Shown piece after piece: positions 15,922 through 25,253 of a DNA stretch of 64,000 bases. The notes beneath the pieces were generated by a model. The model was given only the letters and a program-made list of their open reading frames with translations. It had not been told where the DNA came from and did not search any database. Made by a program: the position numbers and the translations under genes. The stretch is taken from the NCBI GenBank assembly GCA_003611955.1, contig RAZE01000007.1:1-64000 (forward strand), read 5' to 3'. The stretch comes from a bacterium 1XD8-76. Lineage in GTDB: Bacteria; Bacillota; Clostridia; Lachnospirales; Lachnospiraceae. How positions within the stretch are numbered: position 1 is the stretch's first letter; each line of letters starts with the position of its first letter.

Positions 15922-17399
15922 GAGACTTTAATCCCCTCCTCCTCCAGAATCTCCGCGATCAACACCCGCTCATCCATGGGGTACTGCACCCCTTTTATCT
16001 CCTGGTAATCCTCATGTCCTTTTCCGGCGAGCACCACAATATCCCCCGGCTCGCCGTGTGTGATCGCATAGCGGATCGCCTCCTTTCTGTCCGGAATTTC
16101 TATGTAGGCGCCCGTCGTCTTATGCATTCCTGTCCTGATATCTTCTATGATCGCGAGGGGCTCCTCAAACCTGGGGTTATCCGATGTTATGATCGTGAAA
16201 TCCGCAAGCTTCCCGCTGACTTCCCCCATCTCATAGCGGCGCAGTTTGGAGCGGTTGCCGCCGCAGCCGAAGACCGAAACCAGCCTGTGAGGTTCGTACT
16301 CTTTCAACGTGGTCAAAAGGCTCTCTAACGCCATCGCGTTGTGAGCATAATCGATCATCAGCGTGAAATCGTCGGAAACTTTCACCATCTCGATACGCCC
16401 CTTGACATGGGCCCGCAAAAGCGCCTCCCGGATATCCTCCACTCCCACCTGAAAATGGCGGCAGATCGCGATGGCGCAAAGCGCATTGTAGACGCTGAAC
16501 CGCCCCGGCGCAGGCACCTGCGCATGGAAATCCATCAGCCCTTCCACGTCGAAAGCCACTCCCAGCTCACCGGGTTTTTTCACCAGCGTGAGATGTTTGG
16601 CCCGCAGGGAAGCCTCCCCGTGGAATCCATAAGTCTCCAGCGCACAGGTGTGATCTTTCAAAACCTGTTCCCAGTGCTTATCGTCACAGTTGACGATCCC
16701 CGTCCTGCACTGTTTAAAGAGCAGTCCTTTGCAGGAGACATAATCCTCAAAGTCCTTATGCTCGTTCGGCCCGATGTGATCCGGCTCCAGATTGGTAAAA
16801 ATGCCCAACTCGAACAGAAAGCCCTGGGTTCTGTGCAGCATCAGTCCCTGGGAGGAGACCTCCATCACACAGACCTGGCATCCGGCATCCAGCATCTTTC
16901 GAAAACTTTCCTGCAGCAGATAGGATTCCGGCGTGGTATTGTGTGCCGGAATGTGCTCCTCCCCGATGATCATCTCTATGGTTCCGATCAGCCCTGTCTT
17001 ATATCCCGCATGTTCCAATATGGATTTCACCAGATAGGTGGTGGTGGTCTTTCCTTTCGTCCCGGTGACACCGATCACTTTCAACGTATCCGCCGGGTGC
17101 CCGAACCACGCCGCCGAGATAAATGCCATCGCATACCGTGTGCTCTCCACTTTTATCACCGTGATATCGGCATCCTCCGGCAGCTCCACCTCCTGCTCCA
17201 CCACAAGAACTGCCGCTCTCTTTTCCGCCGCTTCCGCCGCCTTGCTGTGGCCGTCAAAATTCGCTCCTCTGATACAGATAAACAGGCATCCCGGCGCAAT
17301 TTTCCGCGAATCCATCTCCACCGACGACACCTCCACGTCCACGCTGCCCCTGATACAGGTATATTCCAGTTTTTCTATTAAATCCTTACAACAAGTCAT
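15918..17399 (-). CDS. murE: UDP-MurNAc-tripeptide synthetase (DAP-adding MurE)
   Basis: 493 aa with three Mur-ligase domains. The P-loop GTKGKTTTTYL sits near 111-121, and DNPR (about 408) marks meso-diaminopimelate specificity rather than lysine. It adds meso-DAP to UDP-MurNAc-L-Ala-D-Glu in the cytoplasm during peptidoglycan synthesis. It is the first gene of the operon, with a clear promoter at 17491-17519 and GAGAGG before the ATG. Confidence 0.95.
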   Translation of the reverse strand: MTCCKDLIEKLEYTCIRGSVDVEVSSVEMDSRKIAPGCLFICIRGANFDGHSKAAEAAEKRAAVLVVEQEVELPEDADITVIKVESTRYAMAFISAAWFGHPADTLKVIGVTGTKGKTTTTYLVKSILEHAGYKTGLIGTIEMIIGEEHIPAHNTTPESYLLQESFRKMLDAGCQVCVMEVSSQGLMLHRTQGFLFELGIFTNLEPDHIGPNEHKDFEDYVSCKGLLFKQCRTGIVNCDDKHWEQVLKDHTCALETYGFHGEASLRAKHLTLVKKPGELGVAFDVEGLMDFHAQVPAPGRFSVYNALCAIAICRHFQVGVEDIREALLRAHVKGRIEMVKVSDDFTLMIDYAHNAMALESLLTTLKEYEPHRLVSVFGCGGNRSKLRRYEMGEVSGKLADFTIITSDNPRFEEPLAIIEDIRTGMHKTTGAYIEIPDRKEAIRYAITHGEPGDIVVLAGKGHEDYQEIKGVQYPMDERVLIAEILEEEGIKVS

Positions 17400-17490
17400 T
17401 TGTCATACCTCTCTTTTATTTTCGTTTTGTTTTTTATGCGTTTCTTTTATTGTATGTATCTGACAGCCGCAAAGTCATATCTCCTTAGCT

Positions 17491-17519
17491 ATCATATCAC
17501 AATCTTCTTTTTCTGACAA
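17491..17519 (-). promoter_or_regulatory. SigA promoter of the murE-rsgA operon
   Basis: On the minus strand TTGTCA and TATGAT are separated by exactly 17 nt. The ATG is about 90 nt downstream, which leaves a leader of roughly 85 nt with no recognised riboswitch. The gene-free gap 17400-17783 also holds the hairpins listed next. Confidence 0.75.
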
Positions 17520-17636
17520 TTTTGACGGTATATTATGACAAATTTGTTTTTTTATTTCTTTCTTTTTTTCATTTTCTTAATTTTCCTCACAAAATTTTCA
17601 TCTGGGGAACACAATTTCATCACATTTCCCGTTTAT

Positions 17637-17672
17637 AGTAGATAATGATAGTTGAAGTGATTCACTATCTCC
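17637..17672 (+). promoter_or_regulatory. Dyad GATAGT..ACTATC with Fur-box-like GATAATGATAG
   Basis: GATAATGATAG followed by a GATAGT-(T)-GAA...TTC-ACTATC dyad lies between AT-rich sequence and the strong terminator at 17681. It resembles half of a Fur/PerR-type operator and could also fold as an RNA hairpin. Its position upstream of superoxide dismutase makes metal or peroxide control possible, but this is inference. Confidence 0.3.
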
Positions 17673-17680
17673 CCCCTCAT

Positions 17681-17716
17681 AAGTAAAAACGCCCGGTAAA
17701 CCGGGCGTTTTTACTT
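17681..17716. terminator. Perfect 16-bp terminator hairpin upstream of sod
   Basis: AAGTAAAAACGCCCGG is followed by TAAA and its exact reverse complement, with T5 within the 3' arm. There is no protein gene immediately before it on either strand, so it ends a short non-coding transcript, or acts as an attenuator in front of sod. Confidence 0.8.
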
Positions 17717-17783
17717 CTATTCCATTCTTCCTTATCACCGGACATCCCTCCAGGGCATATCATATCAAAAACGGAGTCCTGCC

Positions 17784-18419
17784 ATGAACCAACAATACAA
17801 ATTTGTCAACACCCCTCTGCCCTACGCCTACGACGCCATGGAGCCTTATATCGACGAGAAGACCATGCGGCTGCACCACAACAGGCATCTGCAGACTTAT
17901 ATCGACAACCTGAACAACATACTCTGCAGATATCCGCTCCTCCAGAGCTGGACGTTGGAGCAGCTCATTCTGAACGTGCCAAGCCTCCCGGAAGATATCC
18001 AAACCCCGGTCAAACACAACGCAGGCGGTGTGTTTAACCACCGGTTTTACTTTTCAAATCTCGCAAATCCGGCTTCCCCGCACCCCGAAGGCGCGCTGTG
18101 TGAAGCCATCGAAAAGGAGTTCAGCAGTTACAAAGCCTTCCGGAACTGTCTGAAAGAGGCGGCTTCCTCTGTATTCGGCTCCGGCTATGCATGGCTCGTG
18201 GTCAACGCCGCCGGAAAACTGTGCATCACCACGACAAGGAATCAGGATACGCCTCTGCCTCTCGGCATGCTGCCCGTCTTAAACATCGATGTCTGGGAAC
18301 ACGCATACTATCTGAAACATTACAATTTAAGGGCGGACTATATAGACGACTGGTTCCATGTCATAAACTGGAAACAGGCGGGCAAAAACTATGCGGACTG
18401 TTTTCGCATGGCGTATTAG
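17784..18419 (+). CDS. sodA: Superoxide dismutase (Fe/Mn type)
   Basis: 211 aa. The N-terminal helical hairpin contains the first metal His (LHHNRH region), with NAGGVFNHRFYF giving the second. The C-terminal domain has GSGYAWLVV and DVWEHAYYL, which supply the Asp and His ligands. It converts superoxide to hydrogen peroxide and oxygen in the cytoplasm. The metal cannot be assigned with confidence from these motifs. It has a modest ribosome site (GGAG) and converges with recJ, whose stop codon lies 2 nt beyond. Confidence 0.9.
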   Translation: MNQQYKFVNTPLPYAYDAMEPYIDEKTMRLHHNRHLQTYIDNLNNILCRYPLLQSWTLEQLILNVPSLPEDIQTPVKHNAGGVFNHRFYFSNLANPASPHPEGALCEAIEKEFSSYKAFRNCLKEAASSVFGSGYAWLVVNAAGKLCITTTRNQDTPLPLGMLPVLNIDVWEHAYYLKHYNLRADYIDDWFHVINWKQAGKNYADCFRMAY

Positions 18420-18421
18420 AA

Positions 18422-20206
18422 TCAACAATAATTTGTTATCACAAATTCCACTTCCCTCTTTCCTCTGTATTCGTTGATACTCGGATAGTAGGTAATGGTA
18501 AGCGGCACACCGGCAGGCCCACCGGAAAACAGCCTGCCGGCATCCGCACCGTATTTATCCGAGAGAAAGCTCTCCAGTCCTTCCACATCCCCGAAATAAG
18601 TCAGTTTAAACCGCCTGCCCTCCTGGTCCGCCGCATCGAACTTCGCCACGCTTCTTTTTTTCCGGAAGATCTGCGCGGATTGGAGAAGCACATCTTTCTG
18701 AGCGAACACCGGCTTTGTATTCCCCGTCCCGAAAGGTGCCAGCAATTCCAGCTCCTCTATGAATTCTTCCGTCACATAGGATAACGGCATCGCCACATCG
18801 ATATGTACTTTCGGTATGAAATCTTCCTCCGTCAGGCCGCAGTTCTCATTCAGTCTTCTGCGCATTTCACCCACATTCTCGCAGGAAAGGGAAAGACCCG
18901 CCGCCATCTTGTGCCCTCCGAACTTGTCAAACAGATCTTTGCAGACCGAGAGCTCCGCAAACATGTCATACCCTTCTATGGAACGTCCGGATCCCTTGAC
19001 TCCCTCCTCCCCGTCGGTCAGAACGATCGTCGGTTTATGATATTTCTCCCGGATCCGCCCGGCGATGATGCCCGCAATACTCTCATGGCAGTCCGGCAGA
19101 TACAGGATCAGCACCTTGTCTCCCCGATCGGAGCTGAGTTTCTCCGCATTTTTTTTGGCCGGTCCGCTCCCCTCCAACAGCCTGACCGCCTGCTCTACGC
19201 CCGCCTCCGTCATCTCTTTTCTGCTGTCATTCAACTTTTTCAGCTCCGCCGCCATGGGCACCGCCCTGCTGTAGTCGTCCTCCATCCACAGCTGCAGGGA
19301 CAGCGTCGCGCTCTCCAGACGTCCGGAGGCGTTGATGCAGGGCCCTAACACAAACCCGATGTGATAGACATCCAGCTTCTCTTTCTTCAGCTCATTCACA
19401 TCGATCAAGGCCCGCAGGCCCGGATAGGACGTGCGGCGCATCCTCTTTAATCCCTCTTTGACAAGGATGCGGTTCTCATCCTTCAATTCCATCACATCGC
19501 CCACGGTGGCAAAAGCCGCAGGCTCCAGGAGAGCATCCAAAAGCTCTGCGGCAGTTCCCAGCGCCTGCGCCAGTTTATAGGCCACCACCGCTCCGCAGAT
19601 CCCGGAAAAAGGATACGTATCCCCGGGCTGTTTCGGGTCGATCACCGCATCCGCCGGCGGCAGATGATATACCCTCTCTCCTCCGGAAGCATCTGCCGTA
19701 AACGGCACTTCATGGTGATCGGTCACCACCACCTGTATCCCAAGGCTTTTCGCCAGTTCTATCTGGGACGCCGCCGCGATGCCGTTGTCGCAGGTGACGA
19801 TCAGATCTATCTGATCTTTCCGCGCCTGCTCGATCAGATGATCGTTCAATCCATAGCCATCCCTGATCCGATGGGGAATCGCCGTATCCACATCTCCCCC
19901 CAGCGACCGGAAGGAACGCACTAAAATACAGGCGGCACAGACACCGTCTATATCGTAGTCTCCGATCACCCTGATCTTCTTTTTCCCCTCTATCGCTTTT
20001 CGAATAACAGCGACAGCCTGATCCATCCCTTTCAACAGCCAGGGATCATACAGATCAGCCATCCCGCCGTGCAGATATCTCCTGATTTCCTCCTCCCCGC
20101 AGACATCTCTGTTGCGGATCACTCTCGCCAACACCGGCGAGATGCCAAACTCCTGCGCTATTTTCTGAAAATCCGCCCTCTTGGCGGTCACAAACCAGTT
20201 TCCCAT
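18422..20206 (-). CDS. recJ: Single-stranded-DNA-specific exonuclease RecJ
   Basis: 594 aa from the ATG at 20206 (MGNWFVTAKRADFQKIAQEF). The open frame runs on upstream to 20335, but that part is Lys/Arg-rich, overlaps secDF and has no ribosome site. DHH-family motifs are present: IRVIGDYDIDGVCAA, VTCDNGIA, VVTDHHEVPF, and the DHHA1 region with GPCINASGRL and the glycine-rich GSGRSIEGYD and FGGHKMAAG. It degrades 5' single strands during RecF-type recombination and base-excision repair. It is the last gene of the scfA-scfB-secDF-recJ cluster. Confidence 0.94.
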   Translation of the reverse strand: MGNWFVTAKRADFQKIAQEFGISPVLARVIRNRDVCGEEEIRRYLHGGMADLYDPWLLKGMDQAVAVIRKAIEGKKKIRVIGDYDIDGVCAACILVRSFRSLGGDVDTAIPHRIRDGYGLNDHLIEQARKDQIDLIVTCDNGIAAASQIELAKSLGIQVVVTDHHEVPFTADASGGERVYHLPPADAVIDPKQPGDTYPFSGICGAVVAYKLAQALGTAAELLDALLEPAAFATVGDVMELKDENRILVKEGLKRMRRTSYPGLRALIDVNELKKEKLDVYHIGFVLGPCINASGRLESATLSLQLWMEDDYSRAVPMAAELKKLNDSRKEMTEAGVEQAVRLLEGSGPAKKNAEKLSSDRGDKVLILYLPDCHESIAGIIAGRIREKYHKPTIVLTDGEEGVKGSGRSIEGYDMFAELSVCKDLFDKFGGHKMAAGLSLSCENVGEMRRRLNENCGLTEEDFIPKVHIDVAMPLSYVTEEFIEELELLAPFGTGNTKPVFAQKDVLLQSAQIFRKKRSVAKFDAADQEGRRFKLTYFGDVEGLESFLSDKYGADAGRLFSGGPAGVPLTITYYPSINEYRGKREVEFVITNYC

Positions 20207-20291
20207 CTTTCGTTCCCAGTCATTGTTCTCATATGACAACAACAGGCCAGAACTTATGCCGTCCTGCCCTGTTGTTTCCTTTTCTCTTTTT

Positions 20292-22460
20292 TTATTTCGC
20301 TTCTTCTTTCTGTTTGATCTTCGTCCTGAGCACATACCACAGCGCGCCCGTGATACATACCGATGAATACGTACCGCAGAGGATACCCGCCATCAGCGGG
20401 AGGGCAAACTCACGGATACTTGAAACACCGAACACATACAGCGCCGCCACCATGATGAACGTAGTCAGGGAGGTAAAGAGACTTCTGGACAGCGTCTGCG
20501 TGATGGAGTGGTTTACCAGCTCCTGCAGATCGTCCCGCCTTGTCATGCTCTTCATATTTTCCCTGATACGGTCGAAGATAACGATGGTCGCATTGATGGA
20601 ATAACCCACGATCGTCAGCATGCAGGCGATGAAGGTGGATCCCACGGAAACCCTGGTCACCGCGTAGAATGCCAGCACCACCAGCACGTCATGGATCAGC
20701 GCAATCACCGCGCTGGCGCCAAATCGGATATCCTTAAACCGGAACCAGATATAGAGCAGCATGCAGACCGTCGCGATGGCAACCGCCACGATGGCATCCA
20801 TCTGCGCCTCAGAGCTGATCGTGGAACTGATCGTCTCCGCTGTGATCGGGTAAGTTTCATCCAGTGTAAAGTTTTCTTCCAGCATTGTGTTGAGCTCTTC
20901 GCGCTCCTCCACACTCAGCGTTCTCGTCTTGAAGATAACCTGATTGCCGCCGGTCACTTTCTGTGCCTGCACATTGGCATCTCCGGTAATCTCTTCAATA
21001 CCCGGCACCACCTCGGCATCCAGCTTTTCAATAGAATAATCCTCCGCAAAGGTGACCGTGGTCTGTGTCCCGCCCATGAAGTCCAGAGAGTAATTCAACG
21101 CGCCGTTTCCGCCGCCTTTCTGCACTCCCATCACCACGAAACCGGCAAGGACAACCGCAGCGGAAACGCCGAAGAAGAGATGCTTCTTTCCGAGAAATCC
21201 GATGGGCTTTTTCTCTTTCGCCACACCGAAGAGTTTCACGGAATCTAAGCCCAGCCCCATCAGCGCATTTAAGATAATGCGGGTGATAAACACAGCCGTG
21301 AACATGGACAGGATGATACCCAGCGCCAGCGTCTGGGCAAAGCCCTTGACAGCGCCTGTTCCACGCAGTCCCAGCACGACAGCGGCGATCAGCGTTGTGA
21401 TATTTCCATCGATGATCGCGGACAGAGCCTTGTTAAAACCGATCTTCACGGAGGAGGAGACGGTCTTTCCGGTGGCCAGCTCCTCTCTAATCCTGGCAAA
21501 GATGATCACGTTGGCGTCCACCGCCATACCGATGCCAAGAATGATACCTGCGATACCTGGCAGCGTCAGGGTAATATTGAACGAACCCAACAGGATAACG
21601 ACCAGTTCCACGTACATTGCCAGCGCCAGAACTGCCGCCAGGCCGGGCAGAAAATATACTACGATCATAAATACCGCGATGATCGCAAAACCTGCCGCGC
21701 CGGCGATCAGAGCCGTCCGGATGGCATCGGAGCCGAGCTGTGCGCCTACCACGTTGCTCCGCAGCTCCTCCAGCGTCAGCGTCAGTCCGCCGATACGGAT
21801 CGTGGAAGCCAGATTCTGTGCCGCCTCGATGGATTCCATATTGGTGATCACGCAGTTGCCGTCGGTGATCTGCTGCTGAACCGCCGGATAGCTGATGATA
21901 GCGTTGTCATACACGATAAAGATCGGATCATGGTTTGGAGCCGCCTCGCCTGTGGCCCTGGAAAACTTCTCCGCGCCCTCATCCGTCAAAGTCAGACGCA
22001 CCTGATAATCGGTACTTCCCATTTCGGTCTGGCTGCTGGCCGCCTGGGCATCCACCACATCGGTTCCCTCCAAAACCAGCTCACCGTTCACATCATAAAA
22101 TTCCAGAGAACCGGGACGCCCAAGCGCCTCCAGAATCTCGTTGGCATCGTCCACGCCGGGAATCTCAATGCTGATCCGGTCGCTTCCCTCCTGGTAGACC
22201 TGAGCCTCCGTGCTGTAGCCCTCCACACGCTTCTGCAGCTTGTAGATCGTATCGCTCATATCCGCGGCGCTCGGATCCTCCTCGCCCACTACCTGATAGG
22301 TGATGCTTACGCCGCCCTCCAGGTCAAGCCCCAGCTTGATGTCCTCGCCGGAACCCGACTTTGTTTCTCCCCAGCCGTACACTGCAGTATATCCGAACAA
22401 CGCCAAAAGCGCTATAAAGATCACCAGTGCCACGACTGATTTTGCTTTGTTTTGTTTCAT
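20292..22460 (-). CDS. secDF: Protein translocase SecDF (fused)
   Basis: 722 aa with both halves fused. The SecD half (about 1-420) has an N-terminal helix (VVALVIFIALLALFGYTAVY), the D1 motif LGLDLEGGVSITYQV and the periplasmic P1 domain. The SecF half follows (about 430-722) with its own DFMGGTQTTVTF motif and TRVSVGSTFIACMLTIVGYS. Twelve membrane helices are expected in total. It uses the proton gradient to pull exported proteins through SecYEG. The ribosome site is AAGGAG. It lies 57 nt after scfB. Confidence 0.95.
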   Translation of the reverse strand: MKQNKAKSVVALVIFIALLALFGYTAVYGWGETKSGSGEDIKLGLDLEGGVSITYQVVGEEDPSAADMSDTIYKLQKRVEGYSTEAQVYQEGSDRISIEIPGVDDANEILEALGRPGSLEFYDVNGELVLEGTDVVDAQAASSQTEMGSTDYQVRLTLTDEGAEKFSRATGEAAPNHDPIFIVYDNAIISYPAVQQQITDGNCVITNMESIEAAQNLASTIRIGGLTLTLEELRSNVVGAQLGSDAIRTALIAGAAGFAIIAVFMIVVYFLPGLAAVLALAMYVELVVILLGSFNITLTLPGIAGIILGIGMAVDANVIIFARIREELATGKTVSSSVKIGFNKALSAIIDGNITTLIAAVVLGLRGTGAVKGFAQTLALGIILSMFTAVFITRIILNALMGLGLDSVKLFGVAKEKKPIGFLGKKHLFFGVSAAVVLAGFVVMGVQKGGGNGALNYSLDFMGGTQTTVTFAEDYSIEKLDAEVVPGIEEITGDANVQAQKVTGGNQVIFKTRTLSVEEREELNTMLEENFTLDETYPITAETISSTISSEAQMDAIVAVAIATVCMLLYIWFRFKDIRFGASAVIALIHDVLVVLAFYAVTRVSVGSTFIACMLTIVGYSINATIVIFDRIRENMKSMTRRDDLQELVNHSITQTLSRSLFTSLTTFIMVAALYVFGVSSIREFALPLMAGILCGTYSSVCITGALWYVLRTKIKQKEEAK

Positions 22461-22517
22461 CTTCTTTATTCTCCTTATTCTGGTTCTGTATTTATCTCAA
22501 CTCACTTTCAGCTCGGT

Positions 22518-23942
22518 CTATTCCAGTTCCGCCTCCGCGGCTTTTAACATGATCGCGCACTCGATCCGTTTTCGCTGCAGCTCACATCCGATCTCATAGA
22601 CGCCTGTGATATTCCCATGGAAATTGTAGGAATTGGCCGCACAGCCGCCGCTGCAGTAAAATTTTGCAAAACAGTCCCTGCATTTTTCCTTTGCATAGAC
22701 ATTGCATTCTTTAAAACTGTCTCTGATATCCGTCCGCAGAATCCCTTCGTCCACGTTTCCCATCAGAAACTCTTCCTGCCCTACGAACTGATGACAGGGA
22801 TAGAGATCCCCCCAGGGTGTCACCGCCAGGTACTCCGTTCCGCTGCCGCAGCCCGAGAGCCGCTTCGCCACACAGGGACCGCCTTCCAGATCTATCATAA
22901 AATGGAAAAAGTGGAAGTCTCTTCCCTCCCTGCGGCGGCGCAGCATCTCCTTCGCCAGCTTATCGTACTCCTCGAGGAGCACTGGGATATCCTCCTCCTT
23001 AAGCGCGTACTCCTGAGTCTTCTCCGCCACCACCGGTTCCACGGAGATCTGCTCAAAGCCCAGGTCCGCCAAATGCAGTACATCCTTTGAAAAGTCGAGA
23101 TTGTGCCTCGTGAAAGTGCCCCGCACATAGTAGTTCATCTGGTTCCGGCTCGCCGCCGTCTTCTGAAATTTCGGCACTACCCTGTCGTAACTGCCCTGTC
23201 CGCCCCGGAAAGGGCGCATCAGGTCGTGGATCTCCTTCCGTCCGTCTATGGAGAGAACAATGTTTCCCATCTCCCTGTTGCAGAATTCCAGTACCTCATC
23301 ATCGAGCAGAACACCGTTGGTGGTCAGCGTAAACCGGAACTTTTTGTGGTATGGTTCCTCCAGGCTTCTGCCGTAAGCCACCAGATCCTTCACCACCTGC
23401 CAGTTTAAAAGCGGCTCCCCGCCGAAAAAATCCACTTCCAGATTCACCCGGTTCCCGGAATTCGCCACCAGAAAGTCCAGTGCCTTCTTTCCCACCTCAA
23501 GGCTCATCAATGCCCGCCTGCCGTGGTACTCTCCCTCCTCCGCAAAACAGTATCTGCAGGCGAGATTGCAGTCGTGGGCGATATGCAGACAGAGCGCCTT
23601 CACCACGGTCTGCCTGTTCTTAAAGTCAAAAATATAATTCTCGTAGATATCCTTCGCGTAGAGCTGTCCCGCCTGCGCCAGCGCGAACAGTTCCCCGGCT
23701 ATCTCCCGCTTTTCTTCATCCGCGCAGGGAAGCTTTCGCAGAGCCTTTGCCGCTCTTTCCAGAAGATCCTCCGGAATGTCTCCCTCCCGCTCGGAAAATC
23801 CCCCATTTTCCTCCTGCCAGGCTTCCCAGACCGGCTCAAGCAGCGGCACCGCCTGATAGCTCAGCTCGTCCATCACATGAACGCTGCCGCTGTTGACATC
23901 CAGAACGACAGGATATCCGTTGTTGGTATACTGATGTATCAT
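22518..23942 (-). CDS. scfB: SCIFF peptide maturase (radical SAM, SPASM)
   Basis: 474 aa from MIHQYTNNGYPVVLDVNSGS. It has an N-terminal peptide-recognition (RRE-like) region, the radical SAM CxxxCxxC motif CNLACRYC (about 107-114), then a Cys-rich SPASM region (CGSGTEYL, LYPCHQF, CNVYAKEKCRDCF, YCSGGC) that binds two auxiliary 4Fe-4S clusters. It forms thioether bridges in the SCIFF precursor encoded just upstream (family knowledge). The precursor-maturase-secDF-recJ order is a signature of Clostridia. A longer frame to 23981 lacks a start site. Confidence 0.93.
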   Translation of the reverse strand: MIHQYTNNGYPVVLDVNSGSVHVMDELSYQAVPLLEPVWEAWQEENGGFSEREGDIPEDLLERAAKALRKLPCADEEKREIAGELFALAQAGQLYAKDIYENYIFDFKNRQTVVKALCLHIAHDCNLACRYCFAEEGEYHGRRALMSLEVGKKALDFLVANSGNRVNLEVDFFGGEPLLNWQVVKDLVAYGRSLEEPYHKKFRFTLTTNGVLLDDEVLEFCNREMGNIVLSIDGRKEIHDLMRPFRGGQGSYDRVVPKFQKTAASRNQMNYYVRGTFTRHNLDFSKDVLHLADLGFEQISVEPVVAEKTQEYALKEEDIPVLLEEYDKLAKEMLRRRREGRDFHFFHFMIDLEGGPCVAKRLSGCGSGTEYLAVTPWGDLYPCHQFVGQEEFLMGNVDEGILRTDIRDSFKECNVYAKEKCRDCFAKFYCSGGCAANSYNFHGNITGVYEIGCELQRKRIECAIMLKAAEAELE

Positions 23943-23983
23943 AAAATAATCCTTTTCCGCCAGACGCCTCCCACACCACAAAG

Positions 23984-24007
23984 AAGCAGCGAGATTTCCC
24001 GCTGCTT
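23984..24007 (-). terminator. Intercistronic hairpin between scfA and scfB
   Basis: A perfect 8-bp stem AAGCAGCG/CGCTGCTT with an 8-nt loop lies in the 119-nt gap. The T-tract is weak (CTTTGT), so partial termination or mRNA-end protection is likely. That would favour high peptide and low enzyme output. Confidence 0.5.
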
Positions 24008-24061
24008 ACCTGAAACCTGACAAACCCGCTTCCTGTTCCCTATGGCCGTGAGACGCAGTGC

Positions 24062-24208
24062 TTATTTCCGAACCTGTTCGCAGCTCTGATTGCCCACCGT
24101 ACAGGATGTCTTGCACGCTGACTGGCAGGATGTCTGACACTCGCCGCAGCCGCCTTTCTTCATGGATTCCTTTAAATCTCTTGTCGTCAATGTCTTAATA
24201 TGTTTCAT
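24062..24208 (-). CDS. scfA: SCIFF ranthipeptide precursor (six Cys in forty-five residues)
   Basis: 48 aa: leader MKHIKTLTTRDLKESMKK, then a core with six cysteines at about positions 21, 24, 28, 32, 36 and 43 (GGCGECQTSCQSACKTSC, then CEQVRK). This is the near-universal clostridial ranthipeptide, modified by ScfB to carry sulfur-to-carbon thioether links. It has been implicated in quorum-type regulation in some Clostridium species (family knowledge). AGGAGG is 8 nt before the ATG. It has its own promoter (24273-24301). Confidence 0.93.
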   Translation of the reverse strand: MKHIKTLTTRDLKESMKKGGCGECQTSCQSACKTSCTVGNQSCEQVRK

Positions 24209-24272
24209 AAACAGGACCTCCTATCTTACCGCCTTTTTGCCGCATCCGCTCTGTGCGGACACATCTTTTAGG

Positions 24273-24301
24273 AGTATAGCATAAAAATCCATGCCTGAAA
24301 A
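24273..24301 (-). promoter_or_regulatory. Promoter of scfA
   Basis: On the minus strand TTTTCA and TATACT are 17 nt apart. The leader between it and the scfA ATG contains a GTCCGC/GCGGAT hairpin. Confidence 0.55.
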
Positions 24302-24381
24302 GGGGGTTTTCAAATTTTTCTGTATTTATGCAAATACGGAAATACGCCGCTTTAAATGCTGCGATCAGATCTTCCGGCGGA

Positions 24382-24425
24382 TAAAAGAATACCCGGTCAT
24401 AGGATGATCCTATAACTGGGTATTC
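24382..24425 (-). terminator. Terminator of the sugar ABC operon
   Basis: GAATACCC pairs with GGGTATTC, and the inner part GTTATAGGAT/ATCCTATGAC continues the stem with few mismatches. TTTT follows. It lies 10 nt after the HAD gene. Confidence 0.8.
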
Positions 24426-24434
24426 TGCTTTGTA

Positions 24435-25235
24435 TCAATAGTCTTGCAGCGCATGCGCCACTCCGGCCTCATTATTCGTCAATGTGACAAAATCGGCTTT
24501 TTCTTTCAGTTCCTGTATGGCATTTCCCATCGCGATTCCGATCCCTGCCGTTTCGATCATGGGAATATCCAGCTCATGGTCCCCTATTGCGATCACCTGT
24601 TCCGTGCCGATATTTAAAACATCGCACAAAGATGCAACAGCTTTTCCTTTGTCCACATTTTTCGGAAATATTTCGAGATAATTTCCGCTGGACCTCGCAA
24701 CAGCAAATGTTCTGTTCTCCAACCGTTCCAACTCTGCCTGGATTTCGCCGATCTTCTCCTCCGGCGCCGCTATCAGAAATTTGTTGGGTTTTATCCCGGC
24801 TTTGTCCCAGTTTTCTGCCAGCTCATACGGATCCGCAACATCCGGCCTGTATTTTATGATATCCGTTTCCTTCTCCACAAAACTGTCCGTCTTGGTCACA
24901 TACCACCTGTATCCCTGAAAAATCCACAGCGGAACACGGTGCTTTCCGGCAATATCTGTATACAGCCGCCTCATTATATGAGTTGACATGACCTCTTCCT
25001 TCACGCACACCCCATCCACAATGATAAAGGTTCCGGCGTTGCATACTTTTATGCAGTCTATCTCAAGCTGTCTTTCGACCTGCGACACTGCCCAGGGCAT
25101 TCTCCCGGAGACAAGTGCAATTTTTCTGCCCTTTTCATACTGTCTCCTCACAGCCTTTTTTACCTCGGGCAGCACTTCTTTTGCATCATTTAAAAGTGTA
25201 CCGTCAATATCAATACAGATCAATCTGCAATGCAT
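24435..25235 (-). CDS. Cof-type HAD-IIB phosphatase
   Basis: 266 aa with the HAD motifs: DIDGTLLND (about 9-17, nucleophile Asp), VSGR (motif II, about 43), the lysine in DKGKAVASL (motif III, about 192) and GDHELDIPM (motif IV, about 216). Cap type IIB suggests a sugar-phosphate substrate. It is the last gene of the ABC transporter operon, 18 nt after the binding protein, and may dephosphorylate an intermediate of the imported sugar. The exact substrate cannot be read from sequence. A decayed relative of its 5' end lies at 34802-34885. Confidence 0.85.
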   Translation of the reverse strand: MHCRLICIDIDGTLLNDAKEVLPEVKKAVRRQYEKGRKIALVSGRMPWAVSQVERQLEIDCIKVCNAGTFIIVDGVCVKEEVMSTHIMRRLYTDIAGKHRVPLWIFQGYRWYVTKTDSFVEKETDIIKYRPDVADPYELAENWDKAGIKPNKFLIAAPEEKIGEIQAELERLENRTFAVARSSGNYLEIFPKNVDKGKAVASLCDVLNIGTEQVIAIGDHELDIPMIETAGIGIAMGNAIQELKEKADFVTLTNNEAGVAHALQDY

Positions 25236-25253
25236 ATCGTCCCTCTCGAAAGA

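Noticed and set aside
20207-20335. N-terminal extension of RecJ
   Set aside because: Lys/Arg-rich, overlaps the secDF 3' end, has no ribosome site, and RecJ homologues begin near the chosen ATG.
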